The position numbers were made by a program, and so were the translations under genes. Of a DNA stretch of 54,995 bases, positions 27,401 to 34,942 are shown in pieces. A model generated the notes under the pieces. The model ran no database searches, was not told where the DNA came from, and was given only the letters and a program-made list of their open reading frames with translations. The stretch is from assembly GCA_020831585.1 (NCBI GenBank), contig JAFIGE010000012.1, positions 1-54,995 on the forward strand, read 5' to 3'. This stretch comes from Opitutales bacterium. GTDB lineage: Bacteria > Verrucomicrobiota > Verrucomicrobiia > Opitutales > Oceanipulchritudinaceae. Positions within the stretch are counted from its first letter, which is position 1; each line of letters begins with the position of its first letter.

Positions 27401-28300
27401 CGGATTGTCAGGGATAGCTCCCAAACCCTGCCAATACTGAAAGTTATTTACACTTAGCAAAACAAAACCAATGGCCTGGATATTATCCGCCGCATCGAAC
27501 TCAAGATGGGCAATACCGGAAGCCAAAGAAAAAGGGGAACTCGCAGCAGTCAACTCCCCACCAGAATAAGTAGACCGACCGACTGTAAAAAAATTATTGT
27601 CATTGATTCGGGAACCCAATGCCTCCGCCCCAGGGTGAGCCGCGGATGCAAGGCCGCCCTCAATGTAATGAAACTCTCCCCTTCGAATTGTTAGGGACCG
27701 ATCCAACCCAGTGCCGAAGACAATCTCCATTCGATCAAAAAAAGTTTCATTGCCCAAAGGATTTACCGACCCTCCGGCAACCTGTTCCCGGCTTGGATCA
27801 TTCCTTGCCTCAACAGGCAACAGAGAACGACTAATTCGGTCCTCAGCCTCACGACGCAGGCGCAGAATCTCGCTTTGACGAGCCGACTCAGTTGGAAGCT
27901 CGCCCGGTCCCAGATTTAACTGCCATTGATCCAGTCCTTCTTCAATAAAAGCACGGACCCAGGTTCGGTCCTCCATTAAGAGACGACCTCCAAAAAAAGG
28001 ATTATCAAAATTTACCACCCCTCCGTCGCCACGTTCAACCGCATCCTGCAAGAGAGCAACGAACTCAGCGAAATGCACGACATGAGGAGGTGCCGCTTCT
28101 AAGGGCGCATTTTCCCCAGTTGCAAAGTTGGAGACTGGAAGATCAGGAGCGAAATCCGAAACCACCGGAAACGAGGCCTTTTCCCTTACGAAATTTGACG
28201 CAAAAGTTGAAACACTTATTCCAAAGAACAGTAAGCTCAAAAGTAATTTGGAAGACACTGAAGGACGAATATATTGAAAAAATGAATTGATAAATAACAT
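24401..28300 (-). CDS. Giant secreted protein: putative-Ig, FG-GAP and Trp-rich C-terminal module
   Basis: The protein is 1299 residues. The N-terminus has a hydrophobic signal segment (SKLLLSLLFFGISVSTFA). Residues about 190-370 form a beta-rich module ending in RNFRTFVFMDDFAF, also found in the 1223-residue neighbour. Residues about 380-475 resemble a putative-Ig (He_PIG) domain with LPSWLSFDPETNFLHGRV. FG-GAP-like loops (NFDGNGNTDLAWL, DLTGNGRADLLW, DVDENGVDDMIL) fill the C-terminal half. The last 100 residues are rich in Trp, Phe and Tyr (EGLWFFDSNLDWLWTN, YPWFFF, GSWILFEQG). It is 48 bp from the TonB receptor gene, probably cotranscribed, and may act with it as a surface binding protein. 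The DNA is AT-richer than elsewhere in the window. Confidence 0.8.
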   Translation of the reverse strand: MLFINSFFQYIRPSVSSKLLLSLLFFGISVSTFASNFVREKASFPVVSDFAPDLPVSNFATGENAPLEAAPPHVVHFAEFVALLQDAVERGDGGVVNFDNPFFGGRLLMEDRTWVRAFIEEGLDQWQLNLGPGELPTESARQSEILRLRREAEDRISRSLLPVEARNDPSREQVAGGSVNPLGNETFFDRMEIVFGTGLDRSLTIRRGEFHYIEGGLASAAHPGAEALGSRINDNNFFTVGRSTYSGGELTAASSPFSLASGIAHLEFDAADNIQAIGFVLLSVNNFQYWQGLGAIPDNPGNIIVRTFFSDGSDVVTTSNTRQSNGGWNTFFGIRSPRPDVSITGVKVRIVGRNFRTFVFMDDFAFITAPAAPFLASEDTLTASAGRRVFYGAVFGQRPSEVEVFNLPSWLSFDPETNFLHGRVPDSSELVSDSYDVVFRLRNSFTQTDPTFLAENDGLDYVDYTLNMIVLPEISDDRLPALQFLAFERDPSSLLPEVFSSSNRREVDRPQSQRPDVFFDFRFDVARFLDEIFNPWMIEGSGVEVPEGVLVGERIFNLDDVDAFIALPDRPANAPADYTVLELARENRDTLFLAGSVFSRGEGSFSITVPLRMGPERNNSMIYEEFLNPVPVTFSFRVPDVRDVENLALAISWDPFSFISEGEEVIALLRRNLIPRLAPTRADLVDPENLNRFSSRVFRIESDGRRVGTTLATAGLAVSDGFLMGVPSSGSSIGFYEIEFIVFNRFGADSFSLFLRVVPPVPLPNFDGNGNTDLAWLNQQTGTVHLLRTVSSLRAENMVDFRVSPNWRAEAFALAGEFSVTSQDRIAFGDFNASTSTDLMISQLDTVGSVALLNFSLDQDVGGFRIDHLAYRDLAPDWDLLVSGDMQGQFASSFLWQQRGSGNTALWQTGEGELLWSGFLFNDNVVRDFVLGADFKGDGTTQLLFRRGEGHFEFVDARIQTSGVLITSEEFAMSPEWRPHLAGDLTGNGRADLLWKSSQTGEVTLWRMNGASVPSDFRVSEEVSGSLVKAVPGEVVLNFALNKEVVALADVDENGVDDMILQHRLTGDLFVLPFSQEGPLASPFHLRLPAGLLYPEILSVGWYDGGRSSDLLVRDIYSGRTYFLLFSVKTDLDTSVPLETSGGNFREILTVVDGEAWVYEVHFFDVFDDDIEFLSGITISRDSSIPAGVDDPLPPWEDAEPLGDRWFVSPWYGTLWDPAEGFIYHAEHGFQFVFGESAEEGLWFFDSNLDWLWTNTTAYPWFFFPRFGSWILFEQGTVIPNRRFFEISNFVDWVQESEL

Positions 28301-28348
28301 TGGAATACCTTTATAAGATTAAATTAAATTTAAGCGCAACTAGACTGT

Positions 28349-31090
28349 TCAAAAACGGTAGGAGGCCGTCAAACGCCACCGTCGAGGTTCAGTTAGAGCG
28401 TAGCCATATACCTTATCGTCATTCAATAGATTAGAAATATTCAAACGCAAATTGAGCGATCCCTTTGGAAACTCGATTTCATAGCCGAGAGCCATGTCCA
28501 AAGTGAGTCTGTCCGCAACCACTCGCGCGGTGTTTTGATCCAATCCGAATTGCGCAAATCGGCGATCTGACCAACGAACCCCGACCCCAATGTCCAAGCG
28601 ATCCAGCGGACCCTCTCTAAACGTGTATTTATTCCAGACGCGGAAACTAAACCGAGGTTGATCATTTGTTTCTCCTAAGGCAGCGGCGGCGCTGTATGGG
28701 CTATCATTTGAGGCATCCAAAGCTTCAACTTCCGTGGCCGCGAACCTCTCAAAAATAAATTCACCTTGCTCTGGAGTTGGTCCATCTCGGAAATCCTGAA
28801 ACACAACAAAATACGCATCCAAGGGTCTGTAATGATTATAGCTGAAGGACAACACCGTTTCGAAATTTGGCACCAGATCAATAAAGAAAACTTGGGCGTC
28901 GAACCCTTCTGATCGATCATCTCGCGTGATGCTGTTGGACGGGACCCTGTTTTGCGCGTGCCACGCAGCAGCGGAAGGGCGTCGATTGTCTGGTTCCCCA
29001 GGGGCTGGAGGCGCAGAATCGCGAATGAACGGTCCGATATCTTGGCCTATTCCCAACCTCTCAATGACCGCATTAGGCAAACTACCTCCAAATACAACGT
29101 CTTGCCGATCAACCCGATACAAAGAGAACGAACCAGAGATACGACCATCTAGAAAATCTACCTTGGCCCCCAGCTCATAACTTTGGGCCGATTGCGGAGG
29201 AGCCTGAAGTCCATCTCTCAATCGCTGACCTCCAGTTGCCTCAGGATCCAACGCGCTCGCAGTCAGCACAAAAATTGCAATGTCCGGAGTGACCGAAAAA
29301 GAAGCACCGAAAGAGAAGTTTATCTCCTCAGTCTTTGGACCCTTGCCCACCGGTGCCGGAGTCCCAGCCAAAGAAAAATCACCATCACCGAGGAGCCTTT
29401 CTGAATCACTTCGACTAAATCGATTGCCCCCTGCTCGGTAATCGCCAAGCTGGTAACTATCAAAGCGGAGTCCGGCAATGGTGCGTAGACGATCATCTAA
29501 AAAGGCGGTTTGATGAATAAGATAAGATCCAATTGCCTCGTGTCTGTAAGTTGTAGAGCGAAATCCGCTGACAAAAAAGTCAACGTCTTCTCCGGGGTAA
29601 AATTCCCGCGTAAAACGAATGGGATCCCGATCATTGATCGATGTAAAGCGCGGGTTAGGACTTGTAAATCGACCAGCTTCATGGATGAAGGGACGTTCCC
29701 TGTTGTTACCTGGACTATCGCCTAACCCGAATTCCGAACCCAAACCGGACTGATCCAGAAGCTTCCACGCCTGCGGGCGCTCCCGTAAAACATCTCTTGT
29801 GAGACCGACCATGAGGGTGTGATCCAATCCGAACCAATCGGGCTGATAAAGAAACTCAATTCGAGATTGCACCCGAACCCGATGAACGTCTAGTCGATTC
29901 CACTGTGATTGCAAACCAAAGCTCGAATCAGCAAACCGATCATCATACTCCTTATGGAGAGGATTAAAGGACCAACCCACATTCTGCCGAAGAAAACGGC
30001 CCTGTGGAGTCGCTGCCTCCCACGGGACCGCCGTAAGTGTTGGACTCGCCCTTTGCTCGAAGCGCCTGTTTGTCGACCAATAATAGCCGAGACTCACGGC
30101 CAATTGATCACTAAAAGCATGATTGACCAAGACGAGAGCACCAATGTCCTCAAAATCCCTTGTCGTGTCAGGTCCAGAAAAGCGAAATGCGCGTGAAGGG
30201 TAGGCCAAAAAACCGCCCTGCGTGAAGGCCTCCGGGCGAACCCCCGTGTCCTGATCAAGAAAAGGCAGATCCTGCCGCCCCAAAAAGGTTTCATCTAGAG
30301 GATTTTCCGGCTGGGTAGCCGAAGATTCAAAATAATCGAACTCAAGTTGAATTCTTGTTCTATCTCCAAGAGTAATCCCAAACACTGGGGCGATACCCCA
30401 CCGGTCTTCTTCAAAATGGTCCTGCCAGCCCTCAGTTGTCTGATACATCACAGGCAATCGCATATTCACACCCTCAAACAAAGGCGTGTTGAAATCCGCC
30501 TGCACTCTTCGGAATCCCCATGAGCCCACGACCAGCTGGCTACGGAAATCCAAATTGTCAACCGGAGCTCTTGTCACGTAGTTCACAACTCCACCAAGAT
30601 TACCAATACCATAGAGCAATGCATTTGGTCCCCGCACCACGTCCACTTGAGTTACGTTAATCGTGTCGGAACCACCCTCTCGGCGAAAACCGTGCCGAAG
30701 CACCGCTTGAGAAACAAAGCCACGTAAGCGGAAGGAGGTTGCATTTCGCTGAAAAACAGCGGGATTCTCACCCGCCTGAGCGGCCAAAACATCTGTCTCC
30801 ACCCCCGCCGTGTATTGCAAAGCGTCGCGCACGGTCAAGGCTCCCGTGTCTCGGATAAAGTCCTCAGTAATGATATCGATGGGGATCGGAACATCGCGGA
30901 CCAACTGGGCCAGGCGCGTGCCGGACATCGAGGTCGTGGCGACGTATCCCCGTTGGGCGGAGCCGTCGACGATGAAGGCATCGAGAATGAAGATATCTTC
31001 GTCCTGCGGAGGGGTCTGAGCTTGAAGAGAGAGGGACCCGATGGCACACACGGTGGCGAGGCCCCATTTGCGGAGATTCAGCATTTGCAT
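28349..31090 (-). CDS. TonB-dependent outer-membrane receptor
   Basis: The 913-residue protein has a signal peptide (to LSLQA) and a plug domain. The plug carries VPIPIDIITEDFIRDTGALTV, DALQYTAGVETD, FRLRGF, VDVVRGPNALLYGIGNLGGVVNYVT and ends near residue 170. A 22-strand-type beta barrel follows, closing with the aromatic C-terminal RLTASYRF. The plug wording is close to siderophore-type receptors, but such receptors in Verrucomicrobia also serve polysaccharide uptake. The gene context (GH26-like enzyme, carbohydrate-binding modules) favours glycans as inference. No SusD-like protein is seen. The first 100 codons are GC-rich whereas the barrel-coding part is AT-richer. No Shine-Dalgarno precedes the ATG at 31090. 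Confidence 0.9.
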   Translation of the reverse strand: MQMLNLRKWGLATVCAIGSLSLQAQTPPQDEDIFILDAFIVDGSAQRGYVATTSMSGTRLAQLVRDVPIPIDIITEDFIRDTGALTVRDALQYTAGVETDVLAAQAGENPAVFQRNATSFRLRGFVSQAVLRHGFRREGGSDTINVTQVDVVRGPNALLYGIGNLGGVVNYVTRAPVDNLDFRSQLVVGSWGFRRVQADFNTPLFEGVNMRLPVMYQTTEGWQDHFEEDRWGIAPVFGITLGDRTRIQLEFDYFESSATQPENPLDETFLGRQDLPFLDQDTGVRPEAFTQGGFLAYPSRAFRFSGPDTTRDFEDIGALVLVNHAFSDQLAVSLGYYWSTNRRFEQRASPTLTAVPWEAATPQGRFLRQNVGWSFNPLHKEYDDRFADSSFGLQSQWNRLDVHRVRVQSRIEFLYQPDWFGLDHTLMVGLTRDVLRERPQAWKLLDQSGLGSEFGLGDSPGNNRERPFIHEAGRFTSPNPRFTSINDRDPIRFTREFYPGEDVDFFVSGFRSTTYRHEAIGSYLIHQTAFLDDRLRTIAGLRFDSYQLGDYRAGGNRFSRSDSERLLGDGDFSLAGTPAPVGKGPKTEEINFSFGASFSVTPDIAIFVLTASALDPEATGGQRLRDGLQAPPQSAQSYELGAKVDFLDGRISGSFSLYRVDRQDVVFGGSLPNAVIERLGIGQDIGPFIRDSAPPAPGEPDNRRPSAAAWHAQNRVPSNSITRDDRSEGFDAQVFFIDLVPNFETVLSFSYNHYRPLDAYFVVFQDFRDGPTPEQGEFIFERFAATEVEALDASNDSPYSAAAALGETNDQPRFSFRVWNKYTFREGPLDRLDIGVGVRWSDRRFAQFGLDQNTARVVADRLTLDMALGYEIEFPKGSLNLRLNISNLLNDDKVYGYALTEPRRWRLTASYRF

Positions 31091-31182
31091 TTTTGGTTGG
31101 GAAGGAGGGGTTAAGTTTGGAGGAGGGAATCGTGCCCCCCTCCGAACTCGGGATCAAATCAAAAGCACGGGGTTTGTTGCGC

Positions 31183-34100
31183 TCAAGGAGCCGGCGGGGA
31201 GAGAAGCGATTCCTCAACCCAATCTTTCAGGGAAGCGACCCAGAAAACGCGGTCGGGAGCAACCGTGCTCCGGTTGTAGTAAATCCAGCCGATGTCGCTT
31301 CCGGCAAAGAACCACGGGTAAGTGTCTTCGTCGGAGAAATACCAAAGGGAGAGTTCGAAATCGTAGAGCCAAAAGCCGGTTTCAACGGCGAAGAGCCCCA
31401 ACCAACCGTGCACCGGTGAGAAGATGAAGCTGTCGGCCACATCCGGAATTTCGGCATAGAGCACACCGTTATCAAACCACGTGCCTTGGAGCAGGAAGGC
31501 CCCGTCCGGCTCGAACTCGGTGGCACCGGGGAAAAGATCCGGCGCCTCGGAGGCGGCCTGCGCGATCGAAATCGACAAACCCGCGCCTTCGAAATCGAAA
31601 GTAACCGCGCGGTCCCGTAAGGTGCGGTTGGGCGCGATGACGAGGCGGATTTCCTCAAAATCGCCTGAAGCTTCCCCGCTCATACCATCCGGCGCCGTCA
31701 CCCAACTCACTCCGGGGTCAAGGCTCCAAGGAGAACCCTCGGTGGCTGCGAGAATTTCGATCGAGACTTCACCGCCAGCGGAACCGACGTTGAAGTTGGT
31801 ATCAAAAATGTCGAAGAACGGTGGCGCACCTTCCTGAGTCACTTCCAGAGAGGCCAGCGGCGTGGGCTCACCGGCCACCACGATCAAAAGATCGAGGGTG
31901 CTCATCCGCGGGTTCACATTATTATTGGCCCCAAAGGAGAGGGTGATACGGTCGGTGCCAACGCCCAGACCGGCGTCGGTTACGGAAATCCACGCCGCGC
32001 GGGGAGCGAGCATCCATTGAATGCCTGCTGGCACATTCACATCGACCTGACGGCTCTCACCGGCACTGGCGATGGTAACGGATGCAGGCGTGAAGGTCGG
32101 CAGATCGCGAATCGTGAGGGAAGCGCGCCGGCTTTCGGTTTCACCCGCCTCATTGGACAGGCGAACCCAGTAGAGGTCTTCATCGGCTTCCGAAACGTTC
32201 GTCAGGGTCAGGCTGTTGCCGGTTTCGCCCACCAGCTCAGTCTCACCGCGGAACCACTGGAAGTCGACGTCGCCCTCCGTCACGTTGGTGTCCACTTCCA
32301 CAGTGAAGACCACCGTTTCCCCCGGATAGACCAGCTTGTTCGCCGGCTCCGCTGCGATGACCGGGGGCAGCGCGCCCTCATCGCCCTCTACGGCGACGGC
32401 GAGGTCATCGATATCAAAGAGGAGGCGGAAGTTGTTTCCGAGCGCCCACACTTCAATGCGCTCCAAGTAATAGCCCTCTTCCGGGCTTTCGAAACCGAAG
32501 AAAGTATTTTGTCCCAGGCCCGGGCCATCATCGCCCTGGTAAGTGAAACCCGTCGAGATGAGGTCGACGCGGCTGTCGCCATTCACGAAGGTAGCGGTGG
32601 CCCGGATGTTCGGTTTGTTGGCGAAGTCCTTCGTCGCCCGGTGGCTTTGGAAATAGTTCCGGTTGATGAAGACGAAGCCCGTGAGCGTGATGAGGTCCTC
32701 GGGGTCGAAAGCCAGTTCAATAAATGAGCTGGCCCCCAGTACGTAAGGCTCTGAAGAGGCAGTTTGTCCGTCTCCGGAAGGGCTGTGCGGGTTGATGGAA
32801 GCCAAGGGAAAAGGATCGGTGACGAGAAAGCCGTTCGGGTGTGGGAGCAACCCGGTGGCGTGGATATAATTGGGGGCACCGGACTCGCGCCCGGCATAGC
32901 CATCGACAAAACCGCCGCTGTTGCGCACGTTGGGCACCACGCGGATGTCGCGGTCCTCACCGATGCGAAGCAGAAGCTCCCCGATATAGCCCAGACCGGG
33001 AGACGGGTCGAGGGTGTTGTTAAACTGCAGGTTGCCATCCTCGTCGCGCAGGGGCGGATAATCAAAGGGCAGGAATTCGGTTGCGCCGGGGGCGGTTGGC
33101 TTGGGAAGCCCCGAAACCAATTGAGCGGTATCGAGGTTGAATCCAAAAACACCGCCGCGGCCATCGTTGTAGGCGGCACCAATTCGGGCATTGAACAGAC
33201 CCCGTGGGATCGAAGCGACCGTTTCGGGCTCATCCTCCGGATCGTGCGGGCTCAATTCCCCGCCGATCTGATCATCGACGATTCCATCGAACTCGATCAC
33301 ATCGCCCAACGTGGGTGAAGGGAAAAGACGCACCACGCGGGCATCCTCGGGGATCGTGAACTCAACAACAGTCAAGGTAACGCGAGCGCTCTCAATACTA
33401 TTCTCCAGCTCATCGGTGACGACGACAAAATACTCACCCGAATCCGCAACACGGGCGGGGTTGAGGCTCAGTGTGCGGTCGGTGGCTCCTTCAATTTCTT
33501 CTCCCTCCGGACCAAACCACTGGTAAGAGACGTCGAAGGGGCTGTCCACCTCGACCGAGAGCGTCACCCGGTCGCCATCCAGCACGGTGCGGCTGACGGG
33601 TTGCGCGATGATTTCCGTGGAGGGGGTTTCCGCCAGGCGGGCATTCTCCGTTTGAATGTTGCCGCCTGCGGCGAGCAAGGCGCGCGCGGCGAGGGAGTTG
33701 ACTCCGCCGATAGGAAGACGCACAGGAGAGCCAATCTGAATACCCGTGTGGAGAATGAAGGGCATCGTCGCCAAGTTGCCACCGGAACCGGCGGGAATGG
33801 GAGTCCCTGTGTTAAACATCCACTGATAACTACTGATCTGCGCTGGCGAATCCACCAGGAAGATGGCCACGGTCTCGCGCTCGCCGACGGTCACGGCGGC
33901 GGCAGCAGCGGCGCTCTCCACGGCTACAGCGCGCGCGGTCCACTGTTCACCGAGCATGCCGACAACATCGTTGGGCGCGGCGAGAATCACCGGCGGACGC
34001 GGGGAAGGTCCCGTGTAAGCGGCGGGCACCACATCGCCCCAGGATCTCCCGATGGCCAGGTTATCGACGCGGGAGGGCATATTTTGCGCGCGGAAACGGA

Positions 34101-34854
34101 AGCTCGCGTTGCCAGCGACACCCTCGACCGTATCTCCGATGACCAGCGGACCTGCTTCGGGAAAAGTGGTGGAATAGTCCGGAGATCCACCATCGCCGGA
34201 TTCCGGATCGAGCCAGAGGTCGACACCCGTGAGGTGACCGGCCTCATTCAGATTAAAGCGCGCCACGACGAAGAGCGTTTCGTTGAGGACGACGCGGGCA
34301 TCCGGGAAAAACTGCCCCAAGATACCCTCGCCTTCCGGACCGGGGCCAACCGCCTCCAATCCGGCTTCTGCCCCGCCGACCGGGACCTTGAGCGCGGCGA
34401 ACGCCTGCGGGAAACCACTGCCCGTGACATCGGACCCAAAACCAAAGAAAAACTCATTGGAATCGCTGCCGAAAGCTGCCGCTGCGCGTGATTCAAGGCG
34501 AACGAGAAAACGTACGTAGGTCGTGCCAGACAAGGTGACGGGGCGGGCGGTAAAACTGTTCATCCGTGGGTTACCGTCCAGGCCCGCACGGGTATAAAAG
34601 TGGCGGGCGCTGGCGGGGAGGATGCCCCCGTCGGAGGCCACGCGGAAGAGGCCGCCGGGTTCGCCCCGCACTTCACTGGAGCGGGTGCCGGTGCCGTGCG
34701 TGTAGCTCCAGGCGTTTTGTCCGTCAATAGCGCCGGGGTTATTGAGTGTGAGGGGCGTGACCTGGGCCGACAAAGCGGCGGGGAGGCACGCCGCGAAAAG
34801 CGAGCCGGAAGCCAGAAGGATCCGGCCGAGGGAGGGAATGGATGCGTTCATCAT
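31183..34854 (-). CDS. Secreted modular protein: LamG-like, two Ig-like, two BACON-like domains, Trp-rich C-terminus
   Basis: Start MMNASIPSLGRILLASG at 34854 (or 34851) gives a signal peptide ending LPAALSAQ; the open frame upstream is not used. About 1223 residues. A LamG/concanavalin-like region comes first (to about residue 280). Two Ig-like domains follow, with SYQWFGPEG then DSGEYFVVVT, and FQWFRGETE then DLYWVRLSN. They flank a beta module containing NTFFGFESPEEGYYLERI and NNFRLLFDIDDLA. Two BACON-like repeats (AAWISVTD, VSWVTAPDG) come before a Trp/Tyr-rich tail (YPWFFAGSDIGWIYYN). BACON and LamG domains usually bind carbohydrate. Probably a surface or secreted glycan-binding protein. 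Confidence 0.82.
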   Translation of the reverse strand: MMNASIPSLGRILLASGSLFAACLPAALSAQVTPLTLNNPGAIDGQNAWSYTHGTGTRSSEVRGEPGGLFRVASDGGILPASARHFYTRAGLDGNPRMNSFTARPVTLSGTTYVRFLVRLESRAAAAFGSDSNEFFFGFGSDVTGSGFPQAFAALKVPVGGAEAGLEAVGPGPEGEGILGQFFPDARVVLNETLFVVARFNLNEAGHLTGVDLWLDPESGDGGSPDYSTTFPEAGPLVIGDTVEGVAGNASFRFRAQNMPSRVDNLAIGRSWGDVVPAAYTGPSPRPPVILAAPNDVVGMLGEQWTARAVAVESAAAAAAVTVGERETVAIFLVDSPAQISSYQWMFNTGTPIPAGSGGNLATMPFILHTGIQIGSPVRLPIGGVNSLAARALLAAGGNIQTENARLAETPSTEIIAQPVSRTVLDGDRVTLSVEVDSPFDVSYQWFGPEGEEIEGATDRTLSLNPARVADSGEYFVVVTDELENSIESARVTLTVVEFTIPEDARVVRLFPSPTLGDVIEFDGIVDDQIGGELSPHDPEDEPETVASIPRGLFNARIGAAYNDGRGGVFGFNLDTAQLVSGLPKPTAPGATEFLPFDYPPLRDEDGNLQFNNTLDPSPGLGYIGELLLRIGEDRDIRVVPNVRNSGGFVDGYAGRESGAPNYIHATGLLPHPNGFLVTDPFPLASINPHSPSGDGQTASSEPYVLGASSFIELAFDPEDLITLTGFVFINRNYFQSHRATKDFANKPNIRATATFVNGDSRVDLISTGFTYQGDDGPGLGQNTFFGFESPEEGYYLERIEVWALGNNFRLLFDIDDLAVAVEGDEGALPPVIAAEPANKLVYPGETVVFTVEVDTNVTEGDVDFQWFRGETELVGETGNSLTLTNVSEADEDLYWVRLSNEAGETESRRASLTIRDLPTFTPASVTIASAGESRQVDVNVPAGIQWMLAPRAAWISVTDAGLGVGTDRITLSFGANNNVNPRMSTLDLLIVVAGEPTPLASLEVTQEGAPPFFDIFDTNFNVGSAGGEVSIEILAATEGSPWSLDPGVSWVTAPDGMSGEASGDFEEIRLVIAPNRTLRDRAVTFDFEGAGLSISIAQAASEAPDLFPGATEFEPDGAFLLQGTWFDNGVLYAEIPDVADSFIFSPVHGWLGLFAVETGFWLYDFELSLWYFSDEDTYPWFFAGSDIGWIYYNRSTVAPDRVFWVASLKDWVEESLLSPPAP

Positions 34855-34889
34855 CTTCAAATGGAGGGGGGGTGCAAAAGGGGGGGAAA

Positions 34890-34928
34890 GGGGGAAAAGA
34901 GAACGCGCCCCCGTGAGCGGGGGGCGCG
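34890..34928 (-). terminator. Terminator after the 605-aa secreted protein gene
   Basis: CGCGCCCCC (34904-34912) pairs with GGGGGCGCG (34920-34928) over a seven-base loop. On the minus strand the stem is followed by a T-rich tract (GTTCTCTTTTCCCCC). It lies just after the stop at 34943, so this gene may end a transcript before the 1223-residue protein begins. Confidence 0.65.
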
Positions 34929-34942
34929 GCTCTGAAAAAGAT

